Assembly: GCA_037577475.1 (NCBI GenBank)
Contig: JBAGJB010000147.1
Location: 28,501-92,500 of the forward strand
Direction: 5' to 3'
Origin: Chaunax sp. Z400
Lineage: Eukaryota > Chordata > Actinopteri > Lophiiformes > Chaunacidae
Length of the DNA stretch: 64,000 bases
Both the position numbers and the translations under genes were made by a program. Positions 34,483 through 47,117 of the stretch are shown one piece after another. Under the pieces are notes generated by a model. The model ran no database searches, was not told the DNA's origin, and saw only the letters and a program-made list of their open reading frames with translations. Each line of letters starts with the position of its first letter. Within the stretch, counting starts at the first letter, position 1.

Positions 34483-37400
34483 ATGGAAAATGATGCATCC
34501 CACAGCACTCAGCATTCAGCACTCATCTACCTTCTCCAAGAAGTTTCTAAGCTAGCCTCCCCCATCCACAACAGTTTCCTGGACACGGATCCAACCTCCA
34601 CATGGCTAAATGAGACTTCTAGGCAAGGTCCGTTCATAGTCAAAAAACAGGAAGAGGATGCACATTCATTTAAAATCTCACATAGCTCCTTTCATCAGGG
34701 TTTGTCTCATATGGCGCCTCATAATCAAGTGAAAAATGTGAAGGAGGAAAGTCAGGCCAGCAAGGTCGCAACTTTGATTGAGCCACATTCTGAGTGCAAA
34801 AGTCCCTGGAAAGTACTGAGTCTGATCAACCTGCAGTGTGAGAAGCTCCTGCATCACAGTGATGTTGAGGAGTCAGACCCAACCTCAATGTCATCTGCCC
34901 CAGCATTAGGCCATTTAATAGACAGATCATCGACTGCAACAGCGGACTTAAAAGATCACAGAGGTGGAGGTGACTTCATGCATGTTGAATACTCTTATAA
35001 GCCGTCTGTTCTTACCTATGAGAGAGAAGAAATCCAAGCCTGTGAAAGTCCTCTGAGAGATGTGGGAGCCTGCAGTGGCGGAGCTTTTAGTTATAAATCA
35101 GATTGCTGTGTGAAAAACTCCAAATTGAGCTGTTGTGCTCAGTCACAGACTGCTGAAAAACTTGACACTGTTAGACCGGAGTTGGCAGAGGAGAATGCAG
35201 CAGCATCTTCTCAACCTCATTACAGAGACCAAATGGAGGACAAGTTCAGCGTCAACAGACAGTTTGAGTGGAACCGGCTGTATAAGAAGGATTGCTTCTT
35301 TTCTGAACAGGATATTCTGAACGTACCCTTCCCTGAAAATGCTTTGTCACAAACAACACCCATTGCATCCCAGCTTATTTTTGATTCAGATGTAGATGCA
35401 AGTATAGCTCTGCCAAAGCCAGCACTTATACTAGATCACAATGCAAACCTTGCTTTGACTACAGAGGCCCCATGTGACACCCAGCTGAGCCCTGCAAGCT
35501 CCGTCCTGCCTTCCTCACAAGCAGCATCACTCTTGTTTAGCATTACAGAGAAGTGTTACCCACTCCCACATCAAGATGACAAAATCATCACATCTAAACA
35601 CGAATGTACACATGCACCCTTAGAGGAAAAATTCCCTCCAGTTGCTCATCTGAAATCCTCAAGTTACAATGGCAAAAAAAAAACCTTACCCTCTGCAACA
35701 TCAAAACCAGAACCAAGGCCAGTGCAATTAGGGGAAATTGCCCCTCCATCTTCCCAGCAGTGGAGAAGCAAGGCTCGTAGAAAACAACCTCATCCCAGCC
35801 GGAGTGTCGATATGCAAGACCCAGACTTCCAGGGAGTGACGTTCAGGATGGACACAGAGCTGGATGACAGTAGGGAACAGTGTCGGCTCCTAATAACTTC
35901 AAAGTACAGGTAGGGACGGATTCCTTACATTTTATGTGAATTAAATGATTAATTATTAAATTGATACTAAATTGATATTAAAATTTACACACATTATCGG
36001 TGTCTGTGAACATCACAGCAAGGAGCTCTGTAAGAGTGCAAGAAAACCAAGGATGAGGACACGGACGTCCCAGAAATCCCTTAAAATTAGCAGCTCGGAG
36101 GAGGAGAGCGACCTGACGACCAGTGTTTCCAGTGAGTAAAACTCCAGTGCTTTTCAGTGAAGTTGATGACAAATATTGTTTGACTTTTACAGGCAGCATT
36201 GTGGCACTCCTGCAATTTAACCTGATCACGTTAACTCAGTTTTATTTACCCTAAATGACAAGTTCGTCCAATTGAGTAAATAAATTGAAAAACCTGAGGA
36301 AGAGCAAATAAAGTACGTAATATATATTAACTAAATAATTGCAGTATTTTCAGATTAAACCAGGATTAGACGGCATACAGTGTTACTTCCTCCCTGTCTC
36401 CCTCCCTCCCTTAATGCTCATATGTAAATTATACTCCATGCTGTCTCTCTGAGATGTAAGCATCAGAAGCCTCCCACAATGTCATGTGAGTGTTTGGATA
36501 AACATTTCAGTTTTCTCCACTAGAGGTCACCAGCACATCACAACATGTGACTTAACAGCATTACCCAGGACAGGTGGTGGACTGTATATATGAGAGAATT
36601 AATGGAAGCTGTTGTCTAAACATCTGAGGACCATAATATGTATTAATTCCTTTAGATTCAGAAATAAGTATAAATTTCATCTTTCAAATCCAGCTGTACA
36701 GCCAGTGTTTTTTTTGACTCAGTGTATTTCTAGTGGTAGCAGAATCAAAACTTCTGTCAAATTAATTTCAGTGAGTAGCATCTCTCCTCTATAACACATT
36801 TTAAATAACAAACCTTCATAATTTTGAAAATTTCAAACTCCTCTTATTTGGTCAAAAGGGAATACGAACAAGTTTGTATCTCCAACGTTCAGAGACCAGA
36901 CAGCCAAGACTCTGAACTGTTACACCAACATAGATGTTACTGTCAGCTTCTTTACTCAATGAGAATGTATAGTTGCATATATTTTAATAAAGAGGGACAT
37001 TATCTTGCACCTAGTGTATCATTCTTATTATTATTATTAGTAGTAGTAGTATTTTATTAATATTTTTATTTTTTTGTGTAAGGACACCAAAAATACATAC
37101 TGCTTTTCTACTCTTCCAGGTCACACTGTAGTATTAATCTCATTGCTGTAGTAGCCGTAATTTCCAGGAAATATTTGCTTACATCGTAAATACATCCTTC
37201 ATTCAGATGCAAAATTTGTTAAGCATGCTCACTTCAAAACGACTAACACCAACTAGTTAATGCTTCTTTTTTTGTTTCACCAGAGGGTAAAGTCTGTGCA
37301 TCGTGTTGCACCAGGAAGACTCCCATGTGGAGGGACGCTGAGGACGGGACTCCACTCTGTAATGCTTGTGGAATAAGGTAGCTCATACTGACACTGCTGG

Positions 37401-38388
37401 CTGCAGAACAACACAAACATGAAGTGGTGTGTAAGGGTTGATCTATTAGATTACCATGGTGGCCTTCAGGCCACATTTCAGTCGCAGGGAATTAAGACTT
37501 AACTTTTAAACAGACATTTAAAGAAAAAACTTTCCACAGAGTTTAATTTTCCACAAAGACATCAACATTGACGTCCATAATAAGGTGTCAATAAAAGTGA
37601 TTGTCCATATCTTTAGTCCATAAATGTAATAATTACAGACAAATCATATTTTTTTAGAAAAGAATTTCAGATTTGTAATACCTATAATTTTTTTTTTTTT
37701 TAAAGAATTGGACTGCATTCGATATTTTGAATTATTTTCCCCAGATGTTGTTTGGTTTTTCTGTCACATTTTTCAGAGGTTTATTTTACCTTTCAGCAAT
37801 TATGAGTAATAAAAAAATGCTATTGAATAGAAATAAGTTTCCAATCTTGCTAACTAGATGAGCTGCCATGCAAAATACACTAAGGCTCAATAGAGCAAAA
37901 CACTTGAACAGCTCTGCTCGTGGCTCATTGTCACCAGTGGTTTTCATATTTGTAAAAATGTGAAAAGAACTTGTAAGAGTTATACAAAAGTCCTCAAAGT
38001 TTATAGTCTGGGGACACAGACGTCTCAGTACATGCTACACAAATGTTACTGCTTACATGAGACACACACTGCAGCTTTGGAACAACTAATCTAAGAATGA
38101 ATATATAAATCACTTTGAGACAAATATAAATGTCACAGATAAACACCAGTTATTTATGAGGCCTGGATAAAAACAGCATTCACCATAATACCTGAACATT
38201 AAAAGGAAAGTTCAATCTCTCTCCCCCCCCTGTATTATTTCTCTGTCTTTTTAAGGTATAAGAAGTACAGAGTGCGCTGTATCAACTGCTGGCATATCCC
38301 CAGGAAAGAGGGCAACTCCAACTCATGCTGCCTGAAGTGTGGAAACTTTGTGAAACTGACCTCAGCTGTGCAGAAACACACCACCTAG
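34483..38388 (+). CDS. zglp1: GATA-like zinc finger protein 1
   Basis: Four exons close in frame to 588 residues: 34483-35909, 36019-36131, 37284-37377 and 38256-38388 (TAG). The C-terminal finger reads CASCCTRKTPMWRDAEDGTP then LCNACGIRYKKYRVRC, an exact C-x2-C-x17-C-x2-C GATA finger. A second cysteine module follows (CINCWHIPRKEGN then CCLKCG), as in ZGLP1. ZGLP1 is a nuclear germline regulator; in mammals it drives oogenic fate and acts in gonadal development. The first coding exon holds a long, Ser-rich region of about 475 residues ending in DPDFQGVTFRMDTELD and QCRLLITSKYR. The protein is about twice the human length (271). The second exon is basic and acidic (KPRMRTRTSQKS, SSSEEESD). 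Start ATG 34483 is the first in frame after the inferred acceptor at 34433. Confidence 0.88.
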
Positions 38389-39092
38389 GGAGCAAACACA
38401 GAGCAAAGGTTTTTATGTCCACATGTGACGAAGCTCTTCACACACACTTGGACACAACAGTTCAAGGATACACACTGCTCCTGTAGCTCTTAGTCCTCTA
38501 CTATTAAGCTTCTTACATTTACTGGACTCTATTTATATTAGTGTCTCTGCTACATTATTCTACCTCATGCATTGGCTTTTATTCCTCTGAGGTTGTCTAG
38601 ACCAGGAAAAAGCAAACAGGTTAAAAACCAAAAAAGAAAATTCTAAAAACCACTCGGAGGAAAATGTGAAGAACAATCTTTACTTCAGTCTCTACTGCAC
38701 TGGCCCTGCTTCTGCTAACAAATGTGAAACATATGTCGACGTACACAGTTTCACAGCCTTTCTTCCATCTACAAAAAAGAGGAATATCTCGACTCATCAC
38801 GTAGACTATTTTGTATTAGTTGTACAAATGAATGGCATACTGAGGGCTAAGAAATATCTACATTAATTGCAAGGTTTTTTCATAATTTGTGACACTTTTC
38901 ATCTAAATAGCTTCAGTGTTGCTCATGTATGCTAGTCTACAGTGACAGATGGCTGCAGTAGAAGTTATTCCTGTCCTGGAACAAATACGGCAATGTTCAT
39001 TGTTAGTACCTGCAAATCAATTTACTTCTCTTGACCTCCACAGCAAGGTTGTCTGCTAAGTTCACAAGATGAATGTTTAGTTACATAAGATA

Positions 39093-39098
39093 AATAAA
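39093..39098 (+). terminator. Candidate zglp1 polyadenylation signal
   Basis: AATAAA 705 bp downstream of the zglp1 stop. The remaining interval to the foxd gene (39100-40312) is AT-rich and no gene is seen; the 94-codon ORF at 39376-39660 has no recognisable domain. Confidence 0.45.
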
Positions 39099-40360
39099 GC
39101 TATTTATTTTGTCTTTGTCACTATTTCTAATTGTAGTTGTTTTGGCAGGTTTTTTGTTTTTTTTGTCATTCATCTGGTTCATTGGTTTAACTGGTGCACT
39201 GATTTCCTCGGTGTTTGTTTGCTGTGAGAAGGAAAACGTTGATCTAAGTGTGAGTTTGCATAGGTTTTGATCTGTATTAAATTCATTATGAACCATCTCA
39301 TTTGTCTCCCGGTTCTTTTTAGGTGTTTAAGTAAGGATTGCACTAGATATAAATCTGCTAAATGTCCAATGATTATTGAATAGTATAACAGTTTCAGAAG
39401 GTTACACATATCACTTTATGGAGAGGTACAAGGAAGAACTGTTCATTAATGAGACTCCCCACAGTTTCCTCAGCCCACCCTGCAGTACAGGCCCATTTGC
39501 CAAGTGGGTGGCCTCACAGGAATTGATACAGTGCAGCTATTATTTCAAAACAGATGACGTCTTCCTCTTATTTAAAACAGCAGAGGCAGAGACACAGAGA
39601 GAGAGATATCTTTCTCACTATGTACCAAACTATCCAGCATTGTTTAAGCCAAGAATATAAATGAAACAAACTGAATAAAACATATTTGTTTGTTTCTTTT
39701 TCTTCTTCTTTTTTACATTTATCATGTTTCAATCCAAGACATTCTGCTGTGGTCATTTAAACAACAGTTTTGTGGTGCTTGTGTTTGCTATATTTATTTG
39801 ACTATTTGATTTGAGTCACTTTTTTTTAAGTGATCAGCTTTCAAAATATCATCAATTGCTATAGATTAAAGTACCCAGTAGAATATAAATGAGTTAAAAG
39901 TGGCTCTACATTGAACATTTAGACCATTTAGAAGCTTTGCATAACTTCAAGATAATAAACTACACATCCCTACAGTAAAACATTGAGTAAATAAAAAGAC
40001 AACATAAATACAATATAAATAAGGGAATCCAGCAATTCCTCTGTATCGTATATGTTGTTATATATGAAAAAGAAAAAAATAGGAATTTCTTACCAAATAA
40101 CCAATAATATTTAAGATATTTGCAATGACTGGGTCATATTCTCATATCATCACTTATAGACTTATGCCTTATCATACTGTTCCATTCATAATCTTTTCAG
40201 AGCTCATAGCTTCAGGGTTGTATCTGCTGTTTAGACTGCAGGAGGAGGAGGAGGAGAAAGTTTCAAGAGGGAAGCTAAGAAGAGTCAGTCAGATGCGCAA
40301 CTTTTGTTGTGAATGAAAGAGGATGAGAGGGTGTGTTCTGCCCCAGACATGCACTGGACT

Positions 40361-41268
40361 ATGACCTTGGACAGCGAGCATATGGACGAGACGGACGTTG
40401 ACGTGAAGAGCCAGACTGATTGTGGAGAAGACGTGAAGAACGCAAATTTCCCAGGGTTTAACTCGAGCAACACCAACTTTGAGCGAAACGCATCACCCTT
40501 CATCCCTGAAGACCGGGAGGATGGAGGCTGTGCTGTACGGCTACAGGATGGTTCAGGCAGAGGAGCCGCCTCAATCAAGCCCCCGTACTCCTACATCGCT
40601 CTCATCACCATGGCCATCCTCCAAAGCCCGAAGAAGAGACTCACCCTCAGTGAAATATGTGAATTTATCAGCCAGCGCTTTGCGTATTACCGGGAGAAGT
40701 TCCCCGCGTGGCAAAACTCAATTCGCCACAACTTGTCTTTAAATGACTGTTTTATCAAAATGCCCCGGGAGCCCGGGAATCCCGGCAAGGGAAGTTATTG
40801 GACCCCGGATCCCATGTCGGCAGATATGTTTGAAAACGGGAGTTTCCTTCGAAACGCTTCAAGAGGCAGCATTTCTATTTGGAGGCGTTGAGGGACTCCA
40901 GGGCGCAGGAGCGCAGTCTGACGCCTGTTTTTCCTCTGCTCGGTGCGCACAGGATGGTTTGTGTCCAGGGTCACGATTTGTACCACGACCTGGGCATAAG
41001 GTGTTGTTTAAGCTCGTCCATTAGTCCCAGCATCCCACCTGTGAGCGGCGGCACACCTGCGCTCTCATCGCTTCTCTCCAAGACTTTACCTTCTTGTCTA
41101 ACCTTTGAACATTTCGACCCGGGCCGCTGCGCCGCTGTCACATCTTTAACCCCCAACTCCTCATTCATGCCTCCCGCCTCGCTGCACGGAATGATGCCCA
41201 ACTACTATGGTTCTCACGTGACCAGTTTCCCCACTGGGATCATAAAAGTTTCATCTAATTCAGTTTAA
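40361..41268 (+). pseudogene. Forkhead transcription factor, FoxD family (foxd5-like), frameshifted after the forkhead
   Basis: An intronless gene. The FoxD N-terminal signature MTLDSEHMDETDVDV gives start 40361; an in-frame ATG at 40313 adds 16 residues and is less likely. The forkhead (about 40577-40855) is complete, from KPPYSYIALITMAILQSP through SIRHNLSLNDCFIKMPREPG to ADMFENGSFLR. FoxD proteins then normally continue RRKRFKR. Here the frame runs into a stop at 40889-40891. The +2 frame resumes with KRFKRQHFYLEALRD and stays open to a TAA at 41266-41268, ending SFPTGIIKVSSNSV. A 7-nt loss near 40850-40855 explains both. A translated product would keep the DNA-binding domain but lose about 130 C-terminal residues. 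It could be a sequence error or a real lesion. Subfamily foxd5 is a best guess. A polyadenylation signal candidate is at 41456-41461. Confidence 0.8.
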
Positions 41269-42005
41269 TGTCGTGATGACACCTGCCTGCTTTGAATTTT
41301 TGGAAAACTGAATCTCCCTCCTCTCAGACTGAGAATAAAGTCATGATATACGTTTACTATACAGACGGCCTGAACTTGAAAACAGGCTACATTCATCTAT
41401 GTGTTTTCTTGAAGTAAGTATTTTTGAATGACTGATGCTTTACAGTGATGTTTTGAATAAAACACGAATAAACACATTATGTACACTTTAAATAAAATAC
41501 CACTGGGTTTGTCATAAACTATAAAATAATATAGATCTATAGCTAGTTCATTATATTGTAGACTATTTTATATGGCCTATTTTTGTTAACATATTTTGCT
41601 CATTAAACACTTTTCAAGACTCAACATAATTGTAAGATTTTTGAAAAATTAAAGCACATTAGAGTGAAAACTATTCTTAATATAATTTGAAATAAAATAG
41701 AATGTTTTGGGGCAAAGAAGAAAAAGAAAAGTTAATTTTGTAAGGTCAGAATAAAGAAAATATTATGCTATTTAAAAAAAAAAGTGGGCGCATGCTGGAA
41801 TAAGAAATGGCTGCACAACAATGACACTTTAAACAACACCAGCTCTGTAATATTCCACTTATGTGATGGGCCAGTTGTCCTAAAACATTTCTGACTTGAA
41901 AAACCAAATAGAAGTTGTTCAAATGAGATAAGATTGTTGCCTTTATTTTGCTGATCAGATTTAGTTTGGAGAGGATGCAAACACAAAAATTTGGACCGCG
42001 CGCAC

Positions 42006-42007
<2 letters not shown>

Positions 42008-42088
<81 letters not shown>
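42008..42088. repeat. (TG)n microsatellite
   Basis: About 40 uninterrupted TG dinucleotides after a short CGCGCG start. The long His/Thr ORF on the opposite strand is a by-product. Confidence 0.95.
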
Positions 42089-42089
<1 letters not shown>

Positions 42090-42639
42090 TTTTTTGAAGT
42101 ATTCTTTACCATTGTGGGATAGAGACAGTTACAAGATTTTTTCTGCTAACTTGGATAATGGATAATACAATTCTAGGACAAAAATTACACAATGACATCC
42201 CCATCCCCAAGATCCACCACACATCAAAATCTGACCTGGATCCAAGTAAAATTCCAGATCTGATGATCCAGAATGTTTAAATTTATAGGGCTCACGGAAA
42301 ATGCACTACCGTGAGATAACAAATAATAATGGTAGAGGCTTGAGCTAAGATCAAATTGTTACTGAAACTGTGCTGATTGTCAAAATTGAACGTATCTTCA
42401 AAAGTTACGGAGCTAGATTTATGTGCGATGACATAATGAGGAAACTGAGCTGCCATGGTGGAGGTTTGAGCTCTCTGAGTGCTGTAGTTACAAGTTAAAG
42501 CTGTATCACTGTCTTTCATCAGATGTGTTTAGTGTTGTATGTTAAATATGAATGGTAGAGGTGCATTTAGGAATGAAGGGTTATAGTTTTACCAGAAAGG
42601 CATACCTCTACTAAGGCCCAAGAGTGAAGACGTGCGCCA

Positions 42640-43045
42640 TCAGAACGGGTTATTAAAGAAAGTAAAAAGAAAATAAAAATCATTTATTCACCCCTTTATT
42701 TGATCTACTTCAAAATTCAATGATTCTTTCTTTGGGACAATCCCCACTCCATCTCCCAGTTTCATGGAAATCCATCAAGTAGTTTAAGCACAATTGACAA
42801 AAATGGTAAAGAAAAAAAAGAACTTTATCAGTGTTGCAGTGTTGAATGAATGGAAAAAAAAATCTGAATCTGGATCCACTCCAAAATTTAATGGGCTCTG
42901 CTCTGCCACACAACCCTCCCACGAAGTTTCATAAAAATCTGTCAAGTACAGTAGTGTTTGTGTAATTCTGATAACAGACAAACAACACACAACACAACAC
43001 ATACAGCGGAAACATAATCTCGTTGGCAGCGGTAATAAAAGATGA
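42640..43045 (+). mobile_element. RTE-type LINE 3' tail, two tandem degraded copies
   Basis: Blocks such as GATCCACTCCAAAATTTAAT, CCACGAAGTTTCATAAAAAT and CGTTGGCAGCGGTAATAAAA match the conserved 3' end of an RTE-like retrotransposon family widespread in fishes. A more diverged copy (TTTCATGGAAATCCATCAAG, about 42690-42810) precedes the better one (42860-43045). Confidence 0.6.
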
Positions 43046-43049
43046 AAAG

Positions 43050-46000
43050 TCACCTTATTTAAGTAATGTAAACAGACATGTATCAGATATAAAATGTACT
43101 GAACAAATTGTCATTATGCAGAAAAGCTTTTTTTTTGAGTGATCCATTTATGTACATTATCACCATTTAAATAGTTTCAAATGGACATCATCTCTTTGTG
43201 GATAAATCTAATCACTGGTGACATGTTTTTCAATACAAAGTACTTTTATTTGTGATGTAAGTTATCAAATGTGTGAAGGCTTTCTATCTGATACAGTCAC
43301 TTGAGCAAAAAGTGCGTTTCATTTATTTATTAGCAGATGCAACACTAATGTTTCAAACAGAAACTTGTTTACAGAGATTATTATTATCATTTTTAAATGA
43401 GAGAAAACAAATTTCATTACAGAAAGCTGTAAAGTGTAAAGATAACAAACCCAAATTCTACTCGGAATATTCAATATAATAATCATGCAAGTTTTAGCTT
43501 TCATTCAAATAATCGGGAACTTCTGAAGGTGTGTCAATTTTAACATGATTTTCCAACTGTTTCCATGTTTTTACAGTCGGTGTTACAATGCAGGCTTGCT
43601 AAACATCCTGGAGCAATTTTTGCACCGGAATTGTTTAAACACAGAGTAAATGTGTGGAGGAAACCTCTCCTAGGGTGGAACTGTTATTGTAAGGGTGATG
43701 TGGCTCTTACCAGGTCTTCTGCTATCTGAAAAGAGCCGCCTTCCACCTTAATAACCCCTCTAGGAACAGTTTGATTTTATTGGCACTCTCAGTTTTATTT
43801 GAGTTTAATTCAATTATAGTGCACATGCATGCTCACAGTCCCGTTTCCTCCCTATATCTCTCCAAGGAGTGTGGCCCATTAAAGTTAGCCAGTGATGTGT
43901 GAGTCTGAGCCAGAGGCAGACTCCTGCAGCAACACTGTGGAAGGAAACATGATGGAGTGTGTATATTTGAAGAAAGGCAACCCCTAAAGACTGGAACTGA
44001 CAGATGACAGAGATGTATAACAGCAGAGACGTCCATGAGGTCATAATTTATCCACGTTTGCGCTTAAAGAGAAACATACGGTTCAAGGCGGAATGTCATT
44101 TTCACCAGAACAATACACAAAATAAATGAAGTTAGTCATGCTTATGTTACATCAAAATGTACACTTACTTTTACATCATTTTGACTTAAATAGAGGCGTG
44201 GCTAAAAACAAACTACAACACAATAAAACACTTCAAATAGGCTGGTGTCCTGCTGGTAATTTACATTCTGAAGCCAGATGAACTTGCTTCCAATTAAGTA
44301 GAAGTAACATGTTAAAAAAGCAGCTGGTCATTAACGTGTTAATAAGTGATTTAATAATGTTTTCAACATAAGATGACTTGATTAGAGTCAGTATTTTATT
44401 TCCTTTGAAAACAGGAAGAAGAATTTTCCCGTTGCCTTCGATTTTGGCAAAACAATAGTTTCCTCTGAGAGGAAATCATTGTTTTGTAAAACTATTATAT
44501 GACCCCATTCATTTCTCACAAACAAACTTTAGGTTTATTCCTCAAACAACATCAGGATCTCTCTACAGTTTGCATATTGACATCAGAAGTATCAATAAAA
44601 TCTCACATGCATTCTCACTCAGATATATAATCAGACAGACAAATGATGAATAAAACATGATCTCTTTAGGGGAGGTATAAAAAAAATGTAAAAGCTATTT
44701 AATTCTTTTCATCTTGTTTTGAAGAGAAATTGGTCGTTTGCCCTTCTTGAATAATTCTTTTAGTCTCATCTCAACTGTCTTACTGGAATAAATGTTTATT
44801 TCAACACAATCTGATATCAGAGAAGATTCATTAAAAGTGCATGCATGTTTACAGTCTGACAAAAAAGCTTTTTCTTCTTATATTTGTCTGAACTTTGCAT
44901 GCTAGCTAAGCCTTGAAGAAATCACACTATTTGGGAAGGGTAGACACATTGTTTGTGACAAACAGCCAAGTTCCCATCCATGAATCTTATATCTGAGGTT
45001 TTACCTACCAGAAAGCCTGAGCCTGAACCAGAGCTGGTGCACAAAGTATGGCAAGTGTGAAGGGTCCTCAGGTTCTTAACCATGACAACGTATTCTCACA
45101 CATTTCTTCACATCCAATGATTTGTTTAAATACAGTTCCACCCTTTTTATACTGACATCAAAATCCTTCATTTTAATGTAAATGTTTAATTTTCAATCCA
45201 TCATTAAAGTGGTTGAAATCTCTGGCGGAGGTCAAAGGTTGCACATTTAGTCAAATATTATATTCAAATGTATATAATTCACGAGGGGCACTGCTACATA
45301 CAGGAATCTGTCTGGCACCAGGTAGCATAGAGCCAGTCTGGGTTTCATTCAACATATGGGGCAGTTCTCATAGTTAGCATGTGTTAAGACAGTTCCACGG
45401 GGGCATTTTATGTAGTGATTTCAAGGATACAAACCCTAGTCAAAAGAATGGATAGTGTCTTTTCCGGTCTCTGGCAGGTGAGTGAAACCTGTAAGTGAAA
45501 CGAACAAAAATGTACATTTCAACAACACAAATCTGATATCAGAGAAGATTCTAGTGACGGGCTAATGGTTCATGTCCACAGGATCCATCATTTCCACGAT
45601 TCCCTTTGATTATTATTTAAATCACAGTTTTCGATCTAAAATAAAGACACATTTAGTGACTGCATGGTTTTATTTCTTGCCTAAAATGTTGTCAGATACA
45701 CATTTCGGTGAGCTATTTTCATAGGAGAACATTTCCAAAATGTTTTTTTTACTATTATACTCCAGTGTTTGCATGGTTATAGAAGGATGTGGCCTGTATG
45801 TTGTTTCTGTTGGTCACTATATGATAGAGAAAAGTGGCACGGCCATCAAACATCCAATGCTAGGAGGTGGCACATCTGTGGACACGTGTTAAGATAGGGC
45901 AGGGAAATCAATGTAGTATCAGATGGTATCAGACTGATCAGCATAGTGGTGGAACTGGTAAGATGATCATTAGAACAGTAATAGTGGCTCCAGTTTACTG

Positions 46001-47117
46001 GTGCATGTTAGCTCTGATATAAATATTAAAAATAAAGTAATACTATACGTATAATATATTTTGATATTCATCTTATTGTTTCTCATGAAGCCAGAATTTT
46101 AAGATTAAACTTGATGGTGTAAAAACCTCCAAACATATTTGACTAAATGTTAATAATGTTAAATGAATTTATTTTGTAATCTACTGCATTCACTTACAGA
46201 TTCATTAATACCTATTTATTATGATCTAGGTCATTATTAACTGTCTCAGATTATTAACTTTATAACTGATTCTGAATCTTCTAAATCATTAATGAATCTA
46301 ATTTACTTTTATTTACTTTTGAATGTTTCATAATACTGGGAAGTGTATTATGTGAATATATGTGTGTGTTTTCATTACATCCACCTCCTACAATTAGAGT
46401 TTGACATGCAGAAAAACTGCAACTAGTCAATGTTCAATAAATAAGTGATAAGGTGTTGATGAGATTACATCAAATGCTGATTTAGCAAGACTCACTGCTG
46501 CATTTCCATTGAAAACCAGAGAGACAGATAAAATACTCTGCAAAAACTATTTCAAAAGCATTAATATATATGCTCTAATGAGAACATGCATGCATGGGTG
46601 TTAAATTGATAAATGATTCAGAAAACCAATAAAGAATGCTTGTTTATTTGTCAGATATCATTTATTATTCTTCACATTTAATAAAAAACATAAACTCTGT
46701 GTCAGTATAGAATTATTTGATTTATACCTCAGAGGTATAGAATAAAATAGAATATAAAATGAGCAGTATCAGCCATGAAAATTAAAACAATATCAAGAAT
46801 TTCAATGAGGTATTTTTTGAAGAAGAATTTTTTGAAGTTAAGAAGTTATTAGGTGATTTATTTTTTTAGAAAATCACATCAGTCAAACAATTTTGATATA
46901 TTCAATAAGTGTAAATAAAAGTGCAATAGTATCACATTGTGACAGAGAAAGTTCATGTGCAAACAAACATATTCCAGATGGCCTAGTTCTTGCTAAAAGC
47001 CTTAAATGGTATCTGATCAGTATCACAATGCTTCCCACAATCCATTAGCCTTCTATTATTGGTCATATAATCTAACGTAATGTCTGAAAATCAGCTAAAG
47101 TTAATGACTTTACGTTT
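43050..47117. other. Intergenic AT-rich stretch between foxd-like and neu3-like genes
   Basis: No gene seen. From 44045 to 47117 there is not even a 60-codon ORF on either strand. A 27-28-bp direct repeat is at 44803-44829 and 45524-45551. Being next to a FoxD gene it could hold enhancers, but nothing in the sequence proves this. Confidence 0.5.

Noticed and set aside
39376..39660. 94-codon ORF downstream of zglp1
   Set aside because: No recognisable domain, lies in the probable zglp1 3' region, composition not gene-like.
41768..42112. 114-codon His/Thr-rich ORF on the minus strand
   Set aside because: Made by the (TG)n microsatellite.
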